Assembly (NCBI GenBank): GCA_038213435.1
Contig: JBBQTI010000001.1
Span: forward strand, 1 to 64,000
From: PALSA-610 sp038213435
GTDB lineage: Bacteria; Actinomycetota; Acidimicrobiia; IMCC26256; PALSA-610
Direction: 5' to 3'
Length of the DNA: 64,000 bases
In this document: piece after piece, positions 48,258 through 56,689 of the stretch
Layout: each line of letters opens with the position of its first letter
Position numbering within the stretch: position 1 is the first letter of the stretch
Notes under the pieces: generated by a model
Database searches by the model: none
What the model was told of the DNA's origin: nothing
What the model saw: the letters and a program-made list of their open reading frames with translations, nothing else
Position numbers and translations under genes: made by a program

Positions 48258-49007
48258 TCACTCTGGAAGCAGCCGCGCCGCCTCCGCAATGAGGACCGCG
48301 ACTGCCGCGGCGGGGGCCGTCGAGGTCCGAAGCACGTGCGGACCCAAGCGGAGTCGAGGTGCGGACTCGAGTGCCGCGAGCTCATCTGGCGACAGGCCGC
48401 CCTCCGGACCGACGAGCACCGTCCAGCCGTCCTCATCATCGGGCCGCGGAAGCTCCGACGCCGAGACGCCGTCGCGCGCGGCGACCACGAGACCGGACCG
48501 GTCCACCACGGCCGACAGCGCGACGACTTCGTCGACGACAGGAATGCGCGCCCGGCGGCTCTGCATGGCGGACGCGCGAGCCACGGAACGGAGTCGCGCC
48601 ACGGCGTGCCGGGCACGCCCCTCGTCCCAGCGCACGACCGCGCGGGCCGTGCGGACCGGGGTCACGCGCCCGACCCCCAGCTCCGTCACCGCGGCCACGA
48701 TCTCGTCGAGCCCGCCCTTCGTCAGCGCGACCGCGAGCGACACCGCGACGCGCGGCTCGCACGAGAACTGCACGTCGCCGCGCGCTTCGAGCGTCAGCCG
48801 CCCGGTCGCGACCTCGATCACCTCGTAGCTTCGCCACGCGCCGGAACCGTCGGCCGCGGTGACCATCTCTCCCCGCGCGAGCCGCCGGACCCGCTGCAGA
48901 TGGTGGCCGTCCGCGCCAGTCATCTCACACCGGTCGTCGAGCCCCTCGACGAATACATGCGCAACTGCGTTCGCGTCGGCCGGGTCGCGGGCCGGACGCG
49001 CGGTCAC
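48258..49007 (-). CDS. rsmE: 16S rRNA (uracil-1498-N3) methyltransferase RsmE
   Basis: The 249-residue protein has a PUA-like N-terminal domain (HHLQRVRRLARGEMVTAADG) and a SPOUT methyltransferase domain with the knot motifs WTVLVGPEGGLSPDELAALE and LRLGPHVLRTSTAPAAAVAV. It methylates U1498 of 16S rRNA using S-adenosylmethionine. The start overlaps the dnaJ stop by four bases; the dnaJ-rsmE pairing is common. Confidence 0.95.
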   Translation of the reverse strand: MTARPARDPADANAVAHVFVEGLDDRCEMTGADGHHLQRVRRLARGEMVTAADGSGAWRSYEVIEVATGRLTLEARGDVQFSCEPRVAVSLAVALTKGGLDEIVAAVTELGVGRVTPVRTARAVVRWDEGRARHAVARLRSVARASAMQSRRARIPVVDEVVALSAVVDRSGLVVAARDGVSASELPRPDDEDGWTVLVGPEGGLSPDELAALESAPRLRLGPHVLRTSTAPAAAVAVLIAEAARLLPE

Positions 49008-50119
49008 GGCTTGAACGCCGACCGGATACGGGCGAGGAGACCTTCGTGCACCGAGCTCACCGTCTCACCGCGCAACTCGGCGAACTGCGCGAGCAGCTCG
49101 GCCTCCTCGTCGCGCAGCTGCGTGGGCACGTCGACTCGGACTTCGACGACGAGGTCCGCCCGGCGGGTGGTTCGCAGCGACGGCACACCGAGCCCGCGCA
49201 AACGGATCAGCGTGCCGGGTTGCGTCCCCGCGGGGACCTCGACCTCGCGGGGACCGTCGAGCGTCGTGATCTCGACCTGCGTCCCGAGCGCGGCCTGTGC
49301 GATCGAGATCGGCAACCGGTACCAGAGCTCGTCGCCCCGACGCTCGAGATCGGCGTGGCGCGCGACGCGGACCGCCACGTAGAGGTCGCCCGCGGGCCCG
49401 CCACGCGGCGCCGCCGGCCCCCGGCCGGAGAGGCGCAGCCGCTGACCATCGTCGATGCCGCGCGGTACGTCGACCTCGATCGAATGCCTCCCGCTGACCC
49501 GACCGGCGCCGCCACAGGCGTCGCACGGGTTGGGGATCACCTGCCCGCTCGCGCCGCACGCGCCGCACGGACCCGCAGTGACGATCTGCCCGAGCAGCGA
49601 GCGGCGCACCTGTCGGACCTCGCCGCTGCCGTCGCAGGTCGGACAGCGGTCGGGGTGGGTCCCGGGCGCGCAGCCGGTTCCGGAGCAGCGCTCGCACTCC
49701 AGGAGCATCTGCAGATCGAGGGTCTTGCGCGCGCCCAGCACGACGTCGGCAAGGGTGAGATCGAGCACCGTCTCGGCGTCGGGTCCGCGTACGCCGGCCC
49801 CGCCACGGCCGCGCGGGCTGCCGCCGCCGAAGAATGCGTCGAACAGGTCGTTCAGACCGAACGCGCCCGCGTCGAACGGGCTGCCCGCGCCGAAGGGACC
49901 GGCATTCGCGCCTTCGGGTCCGAACATGTCATAGCGGCGACGCCGCTCCGGGTCGCGCAGCGTTTCGTACGCGTCGTTGATCTCCTTGAAGCTCTCGACC
50001 GCGGCCGCGTCGTCCGGGTTCGCGTCCGGGTGGTACTTGCGGGCGAGCGCGCGGAACGCCTTCTTGATCTCGTCGTCGGTCGCATCGGACGACACGCCGA
50101 GCACCTCGTAGTAGTTCAT
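49004..50119 (-). CDS. dnaJ: Chaperone protein DnaJ
   Basis: The 371-residue type I DnaJ has a J-domain with HPD (ALARKYHPDANPDD), a Gly/Phe-rich region (FGAGSPFDAGAFGLNDLFDA), four CxxCxGxG zinc repeats (CERCSGTG, CPTCDGSG, CGACGASG, CDACGGAG) and C-terminal substrate-binding domains. It activates DnaK. It lies 7 bases downstream of hrcA, so it belongs to the CIRCE-controlled heat-shock operon. Confidence 0.97.
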   Translation of the reverse strand: MNYYEVLGVSSDATDDEIKKAFRALARKYHPDANPDDAAAVESFKEINDAYETLRDPERRRRYDMFGPEGANAGPFGAGSPFDAGAFGLNDLFDAFFGGGSPRGRGGAGVRGPDAETVLDLTLADVVLGARKTLDLQMLLECERCSGTGCAPGTHPDRCPTCDGSGEVRQVRRSLLGQIVTAGPCGACGASGQVIPNPCDACGGAGRVSGRHSIEVDVPRGIDDGQRLRLSGRGPAAPRGGPAGDLYVAVRVARHADLERRGDELWYRLPISIAQAALGTQVEITTLDGPREVEVPAGTQPGTLIRLRGLGVPSLRTTRRADLVVEVRVDVPTQLRDEEAELLAQFAELRGETVSSVHEGLLARIRSAFKP

Positions 50120-50126
50120 GCGCGTC

Positions 50127-51161
50127 TCATCGCGAGAGCTGGCGTCCGAGCTGTTGCGAGACGGTCGAGACCGCGGCCGACGCCTTGCGGTAGTCCATGC
50201 GTGTGGGGCCCAGCACGCCGACGGTGCCGGCGGCCTCACCCTCCACGAGATAGGGCGCGAGCACGAGAGAACACTCGCGCAGGTCGACGCTGGCGTTCTC
50301 GGAGCCGATGCTCACGGTGAGTCCGGGCCCGAGCAATTCGCGCATCAACGACGCGAGCACGACGTGCTGTTCCAGGAGCTCGAGCAGTCGGGCGGTACTG
50401 GTCGTGACGAACGCGTCGTGCTCCGCCGCGAGCAGGCTGGTCCCACCGACATAGAGCGCCTCGTTCTCGTGCTGATCGAGCCGGGTCTGGAGCGCGGCGC
50501 GCGACGCGTTCACGATCTCGGAGACGCGATCGGCGGTGGCGCGGTCGCCCGTCGTGCGGTCGACCACGGGAGCCGAGACATCGGCCAACCGGCGGCCGCC
50601 GAGCTGACGCGCGAAACGCGCGCTGGCCTCGGCGACATCGGCGTCGGCGACGTCGGCGTCGAAGACCACGACCTCCTTTTCGACCGAACCGTTCGAGAGC
50701 ACGACGACCGCGAGCACAACGCGGGACTGCAACAGCACGAGGTTCGCGGCGCGCACCACGACGGCCTGCAGCTCAGGGCCGACAACGACGGCCGCGTGGG
50801 CCGTGACCCCGGCGAGCAGCTGGCTCGTCTGGGCCAACAGCTGGTCCATCGCGAACGTGGCGCTACTGAAGAACTCGACGATCCGGCGCCGCTCTATGGC
50901 GGGAAGCTGACCGGCACCCGCGAGATGATCGACGTAGTAGCGGTAGCCACGGTCCGTCGGCACGCGCCCCGCCGAAGGGTGCGGCTGGGCGATGTAGCCC
51001 TCACGCTCCAGCAACGACATCTCGTTGCGAACCGTCGCGGCCGAGACCCCGAGGCCGGTCATGCTCGTCACCGTCTGCGAGCCCACCGGCTGCGCGGTGT
51101 CGACGTACTGCTCGACGATCGCGCGCAGCACCGCCGCCTTGCGTTCGTCGAGCTCGCTCAT
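50127..51161 (-). CDS. hrcA: Heat-inducible transcription repressor HrcA
   Basis: The 344-residue protein has the winged-helix N-terminus (VLRAIVEQYVDTAQPVGSQT, GVSAATVRNEMSLLEREGYI, PHPSAGRVPTDRGYRYYVDH) and the HrcA dimerisation/inserted domains. It represses class I heat-shock genes by binding CIRCE. ATG 51161 lies 20 bases downstream of a CIRCE element, so it autoregulates the hrcA-dnaJ-rsmE unit. Confidence 0.97.
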   Translation of the reverse strand: MSELDERKAAVLRAIVEQYVDTAQPVGSQTVTSMTGLGVSAATVRNEMSLLEREGYIAQPHPSAGRVPTDRGYRYYVDHLAGAGQLPAIERRRIVEFFSSATFAMDQLLAQTSQLLAGVTAHAAVVVGPELQAVVVRAANLVLLQSRVVLAVVVLSNGSVEKEVVVFDADVADADVAEASARFARQLGGRRLADVSAPVVDRTTGDRATADRVSEIVNASRAALQTRLDQHENEALYVGGTSLLAAEHDAFVTTSTARLLELLEQHVVLASLMRELLGPGLTVSIGSENASVDLRECSLVLAPYLVEGEAAGTVGVLGPTRMDYRKASAAVSTVSQQLGRQLSR

Positions 51162-51180
51162 ATCCGTACCCCTCGCCGCG

Positions 51181-51207
51181 TTAGCACTCAATGGTACCGA
51201 GTGCCAG
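51181..51207 (-). promoter_or_regulatory. CIRCE operator
   Basis: TTAGCACTC (51181-51189), a 9-base spacer, then GAGTGCCAG (51199-51207): the CIRCE pattern TTAGCACTC-N9-GAGTGCTAA with two mismatches at the outer end of one arm. It coincides with the last codons and the stop codon of hemW and lies just before hrcA. Confidence 0.9.
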
Positions 51208-52350
51208 GACGGGAGGGTGATCCGGGGCCGGTCCGGAACCCGACGACGCTGCTCCGGCCAGGAGGAGCCGGGCGGTCAGGTCGGAAGCGAGGAGGCGACC
51301 GGGGCGGGTGAGGACGATCCGCGCACCCTCCCGATCGAGCAGCCGCTGCCCGGCGAGGTCGGAGACGACGGCCGCGGCGCGGTCGTTCGCCACCGCGCCG
51401 GCGCGCGTCCGCAGGGCGAGGGAGAACGCCTCTTCGGCTCGCAACTCGGGATCGAGCTCCTCCGAGCCCGCGATCGCGGAGGCGCTCCCGGAGATGGCGG
51501 CGATATACCGCTCGGGCGTACGTACGTTCCACCACCGGCGCCCGTCCGTGTGTCCGTGGGCGGCACAACCGATCCCGACGTACTCGCCTCCCGTCCAGTA
51601 GAGGTCGTTGTGGCGGCACCCCTCGCCCGGGCGGGCCCAGTTCGACACCTCGTACCACTCGAGTCCGGCCGCGGCGAACACGGTGTCGGCGCGCAGGTAG
51701 GCGTCGGCCTGGAGATCGTCGTCGGGCGCGGGCGCGCCGGCCGCGACCTTGCGACCGAGCGCCGTCGCGGGTTCGACGGTGAGCGCGTACGCGCTCACGT
51801 GGTCGACGCCGAGCGCGAGCGCACCTTCGAGCGATCGTTGCCAGTCGTCTGGCGACTCGGCGGGTGTGCCGTAGATGAGATCGACGCTGAGGCGCGCGAA
51901 CCCCGCGTCCCGAGCAAGTGCGACGGCGCGCCGCACGTTCGCGGGATCGTGGGTGCGACCGAGAGCGGCGAGGACATGCGGCACCATGGACTGCACCCCG
52001 AAGCTCAACCGATTCACGCCGGACCGGCGGTAGGCGCCGAGCTTGGCGGCGTCGACACTGTCGGGGTTGCACTCGACGGTGACCTCGGCGCCGTCGGCGA
52101 GCTCGACCGCGTCGAGGATCCGGGTGAGCTGTTCCGCGGCGAGCAGCGACGGCGTGCCACCGCCGAAGAACACGCTGGTCGCGACGGGCAGACCCGAGTC
52201 CCGCCGACCGGTGAGGTCCGTCACGCAGGCGGTGACGTAGGCATCGATCAGATGTTCACGATCCGTCCACGTCGCGAAGTCGCAGTAATCACAACGCAAC
52301 GCGCAGAACGGGATGTGAACGTAAACGCCGAATGGGGCACCGAAGGGCAC
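51181..52350 (-). CDS. hemW: HemW-type radical SAM heme chaperone
   Basis: The 389-residue protein has the radical SAM cluster motif C16-x3-C20-x2-C23 (HIPFCALRCDYCDF), GGGTPSLL (SAM binding), and the HemN-like C-terminal domain (AEEAFSLALRTRAG). HemW proteins deliver heme rather than oxidise coproporphyrinogen. The start is GTG 52350. It is in the classic lepA...hemW-hrcA-dnaJ neighbourhood. Confidence 0.93.
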   Translation of the reverse strand: MPFGAPFGVYVHIPFCALRCDYCDFATWTDREHLIDAYVTACVTDLTGRRDSGLPVATSVFFGGGTPSLLAAEQLTRILDAVELADGAEVTVECNPDSVDAAKLGAYRRSGVNRLSFGVQSMVPHVLAALGRTHDPANVRRAVALARDAGFARLSVDLIYGTPAESPDDWQRSLEGALALGVDHVSAYALTVEPATALGRKVAAGAPAPDDDLQADAYLRADTVFAAAGLEWYEVSNWARPGEGCRHNDLYWTGGEYVGIGCAAHGHTDGRRWWNVRTPERYIAAISGSASAIAGSEELDPELRAEEAFSLALRTRAGAVANDRAAAVVSDLAGQRLLDREGARIVLTRPGRLLASDLTARLLLAGAASSGSGPAPDHPPVLALGTIEC

Positions 52351-52383
52351 GCACCATCGTCGCGCGGGCGGAGCGGCTCGCGG

Positions 52384-53172
52384 TCACGCCAGCGTGGCGC
52401 TGGCATACGGCGTTTGCGACGGCTGCACGACGCCGGGGGATCGTTCGACGGTGATCGCGAAGCCGTGGACGTCAGGCGACGTCCGGAACGCCGCCGCGTT
52501 CGGGTTCGGGCCGAGCACGCCGGCCGAGATGGCGACGGTTCGGTCGGCGCCGCCCGTGAGCGCCCACAACTGGTAGGTGTGCTCGGCATCGAGGCGTGCG
52601 AGGCCATCATTCTTCACGTAGCCGCTGCCGTCGGGCAGCAGGACGACACGCGCGACCGCGGCACCGTGCGCGGTTGACAACGCGAGCTGGCGGGTACCGG
52701 CCGCGCGTCCTGCACGAACGAAGGCCGCCGCCGCGTCCTTTTCCCCCGTCGCGCGTGCGTCGTCGAGCCGGTGGTGGAGCGAGATCACCTGCGCGGCGAG
52801 CACCGCCGCGGCGACCGCGGCCGCGGCGGCCGCCAGCGACACCCAGCGCACACCGCGTACAAGACGCCGAGCTCGGCGCGCGGCGAGGTCGGCGCCGCCC
52901 GGGTCGCCGCCCGACCGGGTCTCGGGAGCCGGCTCGTCCTGGATCGCGTGCGCGATGCGGTCCCAGAGCTCGGGGGGCGCAGTCGCATCGTCGACGGGAG
53001 CCAGCGCGAGCGAAGCCGCGCTCTCGCGCAGCTCGTCGACCTCGTCGCGAGCGCGCACATTTCCCGCGAGGTAGCCGTCGACGCGGATCCGTTCGTCCGT
53101 ATCCAACGCGTCGAGGGCATACGCGCCCAACAGCGCGTCGAGCTCGGGATCGTTCGGGGCGGGCACGTTCAC
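52384..53172 (-). CDS. rskA: Anti-sigma factor of the RskA family
   Basis: The 262-residue protein has an N-terminal anti-sigma domain (PELDALLGAYALDALDTDER, EVDELRESAASLALAPVDDA), one membrane span (VSLAAAAAAVAAAVLAAQVI) and an extracytoplasmic RskA domain (ARVVLLPDGSGYVKNDGLAR, TYQLWALTGGADRTVAISAG). It should hold SigK at the membrane until regulated proteolysis. Its start overlaps the sigma gene stop by four bases. Confidence 0.92.
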   Translation of the reverse strand: MNVPAPNDPELDALLGAYALDALDTDERIRVDGYLAGNVRARDEVDELRESAASLALAPVDDATAPPELWDRIAHAIQDEPAPETRSGGDPGGADLAARRARRLVRGVRWVSLAAAAAAVAAAVLAAQVISLHHRLDDARATGEKDAAAAFVRAGRAAGTRQLALSTAHGAAVARVVLLPDGSGYVKNDGLARLDAEHTYQLWALTGGADRTVAISAGVLGPNPNAAAFRTSPDVHGFAITVERSPGVVQPSQTPYASATLA

Positions 53173-53741
53173 TCGTTCACTCCCGCGTCGATGAGCGCGG
53201 CGCGCAGCCGCAGCAACCCCGAGCGAATCCGGCTCTTCACAGTTCCTTCCGGGAGCTCGAGCAGCACCGCGACCTCGCGATACGTGTGCCCACCGAAGTA
53301 CGCGAGCTCGATCGCCCCGCGTTCGCCTTCGGAGAGATCCGCGAGCGCACGCCGGACCGCTTCACCTTCGCTGAGGTCGGCGACGGCGCGCTCGAGATCG
53401 ACGTCGATCGTCGGGCTGCGAAACGCCTCGCGTTGCTCGCGCGCGCGTCGCGCCGTCTCCGCCCGCAGCAGGTCGACCGACCGTCCGTGCACCTGGGCGA
53501 ACAGGAACGAGCGCATGGATCCGCGGCTCGGATCGAACCGTTCGGGCCGGCGCCACAAGTGAAGAAACACCTCCTGCACGACCTCCTCTGCGAGCACGCG
53601 ATCGGCAAGGACGCGCCGCGCGAGTGCGAAGCACGGGCCCGCGTGCCGGGAGTAGAGCTCGCCCAGCGCGAGCCGGTCGCCTTCTGCGACCACACCGGTC
53701 AGGTCACCATCCGCGGCCGCGCGGCGTTGCGCGTCCGACAT
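53169..53741 (-). CDS. sigK: ECF sigma factor of the SigK type
   Basis: The 190-residue protein has region 2 (ALGELYSRHAGPCFALARRV, EEVVQEVFLHLWRRPERFDP) and region 4 (IELAYFGGHTYREVAVLLEL, PEGTVKSRIRSGLLRLRAA). Overlap with rskA shows it is the cognate sigma. It is divergent from the acyl-CoA dehydrogenase gene. It is similar in outline to the ECF factor at 1486. Confidence 0.92.
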   Translation of the reverse strand: MSDAQRRAAADGDLTGVVAEGDRLALGELYSRHAGPCFALARRVLADRVLAEEVVQEVFLHLWRRPERFDPSRGSMRSFLFAQVHGRSVDLLRAETARRAREQREAFRSPTIDVDLERAVADLSEGEAVRRALADLSEGERGAIELAYFGGHTYREVAVLLELPEGTVKSRIRSGLLRLRAALIDAGVNE

Positions 53742-53821
53742 CGTGGCCGGCCTCAGGCCTCCGCTTCGCACGCGTGAGGTTCGGAGCGAATCATCGTCGT
53801 GGATGAAATAGGTTCGCGCTC

Positions 53822-54949
53822 GTGGCTTTCCCGCGTGCGCTCTCCCCGGCCGAGCGCCTGCGCGCGCTCGCCGACGAGCACGCCCCGGGCGGCGCCTATC
53901 CGTCTGATTGGAACACCCGCCTGGCGCGCGCCCGCCTCGTGACACCGCACTGGCCCGAGCCCTGGGGCCTCGGCGCCGGACCGGCCGAACAGCTCGAGCT
54001 CGACGAGCTCATGCGCGAGCTGAAAGTGCCGCGACCCGTCAATCCGATCGGCATCGGCTGGGCCGGCCCGACACTGCTCGTCGCGGGCACGGAGGCGCAA
54101 AGGCAGAGGTGGCTGCCCGGACTGCTCGACGGCTCCGAGATCTGGTGCCAGCTGTTCAGCGAACCCGGCGCCGGTAGCGACCTGTCGTCGCTGACGACCC
54201 GCGCCGCGCGCGACGGCGACGAATTCGTCGTGAACGGCGAGAAGGTCTGGACGACGCTCGCCCACGTCGCGCGGTGGGGCATCCTGCTCGCGCGCACCGA
54301 TCCCGGGGCCGATGCCCATCGCGGCATCACCTATTTCGTGGTCGACATGCACACCCCCGGCATCGAGGTCAAACCGATCGTGCAGATGACCGGCACCCAC
54401 GAGTTCAACGAGGTGTTCTTCACCGACGTACGCGTTCCCGCAGCCAACATCGTCGGCAAGGAGCACGACGGCTGGCGACTCGCGAAGGTCACGCTCGGTA
54501 ACGAGCGCGTCTCGCTGTCGGGTGAGGGCGCGCTCTGGGGTCGCGGCCCCACCGCGAACGACGTGTTGCAGCTCGTCCGCGATCACGGCGGCACACGTGA
54601 CGTGCTGCTACGGCAGCGGCTCGCAGGTCTTTACGTCGAGGCCGAGGTCCTGCGCCTCATCCGTCTGCGCACCGTCTCCGCGCGCGTGCGCGGGCTCGAA
54701 CCCGGCCCCGAGGCGTCGGTCCGCAAGGCGCTCTCCGATGAACACGGTCAGCACGTGATGGCGACGGCATTGGAGCTGGCGGGTGCATACGGCTTGTGCG
54801 CCGACCGAGGGCCGTACGGCGAGCCCGATCGCGAGGGCTGGCAGTACGGCTATCTGTACGCGCGTGCGTTGACGATCGGTGGAGGGACGAGCGAAGTGCA
54901 GCGCAACATTCTCGGAGAAAAGATCCTCGGCCTCCCGCGTGAACCGTGA
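53822..54949 (+). CDS. Acyl-CoA dehydrogenase family protein
   Basis: The 375-residue flavoprotein shows QLFSEPGAGSDLSSLTTRAA (FAD-binding signature 1), NGEKVWTTLAHVARWGILLA, and the C-terminal GGGTSEVQRNILGEKILGLP (signature 2). It oxidises an acyl-CoA at alpha-beta; the chain length is not evident. The start is GTG 53822. The following gene overlaps its stop, so the three plus-strand genes 53822-56204 form an operon. Confidence 0.92.
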   Translation: MAFPRALSPAERLRALADEHAPGGAYPSDWNTRLARARLVTPHWPEPWGLGAGPAEQLELDELMRELKVPRPVNPIGIGWAGPTLLVAGTEAQRQRWLPGLLDGSEIWCQLFSEPGAGSDLSSLTTRAARDGDEFVVNGEKVWTTLAHVARWGILLARTDPGADAHRGITYFVVDMHTPGIEVKPIVQMTGTHEFNEVFFTDVRVPAANIVGKEHDGWRLAKVTLGNERVSLSGEGALWGRGPTANDVLQLVRDHGGTRDVLLRQRLAGLYVEAEVLRLIRLRTVSARVRGLEPGPEASVRKALSDEHGQHVMATALELAGAYGLCADRGPYGEPDREGWQYGYLYARALTIGGGTSEVQRNILGEKILGLPREP

Positions 54950-55377
54950 ACCGCGAACCGACGCGGCTCGAGCCGGCGCTGCTCGAATGGCTCGGGCGGG
55001 CCGACCACGAGCCCGGGCGCGGGTGGGCGCCCGATCTGCCGATCGGCGAGCTGCGCTGCCACCCCGACCTCGTCGCCCGGCTCGCGGAGATCGCGCGACC
55101 GATCCGCGACACGCGGCGCCGATTCGTCGCCGGCTGTCCGGTGATCCACCATCCCCAAGGCCTGCCGATCGCGGCGGCGGCCGGTACCTCGTGGCTCGTC
55201 GTCCGGAGCGCGCTCCCACCCGGCGCGCTGCGCAGTGCGCGGCCGCTCGACGAGCCGCTCGACCCCGACTGGGCCGAGCTGGACCCATGGGGGGTCGAGG
55301 TGGCGTTCGCGCGCACGATCGACCTGCTGCGCGGCCACGTCGCGCGCGCGTACGAGCGAGCGGAAGCGGAAGGGTGA
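54946..55377 (+). CDS. Hypothetical protein in the acyl-CoA dehydrogenase operon
   Basis: A 143-residue protein (LEPALLEWLGRADHEPGRGW, GCPVIHHPQGLPIAAAAGTS, VEVAFARTIDLLRGHVARAY). It is soluble with no signal peptide. Its GTG overlaps the dehydrogenase stop and its own stop overlaps the next GTG. I do not recognise the family; the repeated overlaps and codon usage support it as real. Confidence 0.65.
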   Translation: MNREPTRLEPALLEWLGRADHEPGRGWAPDLPIGELRCHPDLVARLAEIARPIRDTRRRFVAGCPVIHHPQGLPIAAAAGTSWLVVRSALPPGALRSARPLDEPLDPDWAELDPWGVEVAFARTIDLLRGHVARAYERAEAEG

Positions 55378-56204
55378 GCCTCGGATGGATGCCGTGGAAC
55401 GTCGCGGTCGAGGCCGGGGCCGTGCTCGGGACTGCTGGTATCGCCGCGCGCGCGTCGCGACAACGCTGGCTGACGCGGGTCGCGCCGTTGGCGCGCGAGC
55501 TCGCGATCGTGCTCGTCCTCTACGCGCTCTGGCGTGTCGTCGGCACGATCTCGGTGCTGAAGGTGAACGGCGCGATCCACGCGGGCCAGCGAGTCTGGGA
55601 CCTCGAACGCGCGCTGCACCTTCCGAACGAGCACGGCCTCCAGTACCTGTTCCTCAAGAGCTCTCCGTTGATCCAGGCGTGCAACGTCTTCTACGCCACC
55701 GTGCACATCCCGTCGATGGGCGTCTTCTTGGTCTGGCTCTGGTTCCGCCACCGCGACCACTACCCCGCGGTCCGAAATGTCATTGCGCTGACGACCCTCT
55801 GGTGCCTGGCGATCCAGCTCATCCCCGTCGCGCCGCCGCGGTTGGTTCCCGCGCTGCACATCGTCGACACGCCGGCGGTCTTCGGCCAGACCGTCTATCC
55901 CGCGTTCGGCAAGTCGGGCCCGGCGCAGTTGTCGGCCATGCCCTCGGTACACGTCGCGTGGGCAGCGATCATCGGGGTCACCATCGTGGTCGCGACGACG
56001 ACGCGCTGGCGCTGGATCGCGCTCGCCCATCCCTTCGTCACGACGGTCGTCGTGGTGGTGACCGGCAATCACTATTGGCTCGACGGCGTGGTGGGCGTGA
56101 TCGTGGCGGCGCTCGCGGTGGTGTTCGAGCGCCGGGTGCGGGCGGCGATCACTCGCCCGCACTCGGCGCCGGCCCCAGCATCTTCTCGTGTAGCTCGATT
56201 GTGA
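55374..56204 (+). CDS. PAP2-superfamily membrane phosphatase/phosphotransferase
   Basis: The 276-residue polytopic protein carries the PAP2 motifs SAMPSVHVAWAAIIG and VTGNHYWLDGVVGVIVA, with the catalytic histidines and aspartate, on the PAP2_3 (inositol phosphotransferase-like) pattern. It probably removes or transfers phosphate from a lipid. The start is GTG 55374. Its last 56 bases overlap the convergent DUF1003 gene. Confidence 0.87.
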   Translation: MSLGWMPWNVAVEAGAVLGTAGIAARASRQRWLTRVAPLARELAIVLVLYALWRVVGTISVLKVNGAIHAGQRVWDLERALHLPNEHGLQYLFLKSSPLIQACNVFYATVHIPSMGVFLVWLWFRHRDHYPAVRNVIALTTLWCLAIQLIPVAPPRLVPALHIVDTPAVFGQTVYPAFGKSGPAQLSAMPSVHVAWAAIIGVTIVVATTTRWRWIALAHPFVTTVVVVVTGNHYWLDGVVGVIVAALAVVFERRVRAAITRPHSAPAPASSRVARL

Positions 56205-56559
56205 CCTGGTGAATCGTCCGGGTGATGTCGGTGTTCTCCGCGAGCAGCTTTTCCTCCTCGGCGTAGTCGTGGTCGGCCTTCGCCTGCTGGAACGCGGCTT
56301 GGCGATTCTGGCCGATCATGACGAAGGTCGAGAGGAAGATGGCTTCGAGCGACACCACGAGCGTGAGCGTCGGCCACGGGCTCTTCTCGAACACCAGCAT
56401 CCAGACCGCGAACAGCACCGCGTGGATGTAGACGAAGTTCATCGAGCCCGCGAACGCGGTGACGGCGTCGGCGACGCGCAACTGGATATCCGACGCGCGT
56501 TTTTCGAGTTGTCTGATGACGACGGGACTGTGCGCGATCGTCGGGTCGAGCTCGGGCAT
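56149..56559 (-). CDS. DUF1003 membrane protein
   Basis: The 136-residue protein has two membrane spans (NFVYIHAVLFAVWMLVFEK; LTLVVSLEAIFLSTFVMIGQ) and the DUF1003 tail NRQAAFQQAKADHDYAEEEK. I chose ATG 56559, which has GGAGG 8 bases upstream; a GTG/ATG 63 bases earlier is weaker. Function is unknown. It is convergent with and overlaps the PAP2 gene. Confidence 0.85.
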   Translation of the reverse strand: MPELDPTIAHSPVVIRQLEKRASDIQLRVADAVTAFAGSMNFVYIHAVLFAVWMLVFEKSPWPTLTLVVSLEAIFLSTFVMIGQNRQAAFQQAKADHDYAEEEKLLAENTDITRTIHQVTIELHEKMLGPAPSAGE

Positions 56560-56689
56560 GTCTTCAGCCTCCGGTTCGGGGCGGTTCGCCGAACGCACAG
56601 TCTGCCTGCTGTATGCACGCATTGTGCACAGCCCGCCGACGGGCCCCGAGGACTCGACCGCGTCGCGCTGGGTCTCCCGAGACCCCGCG

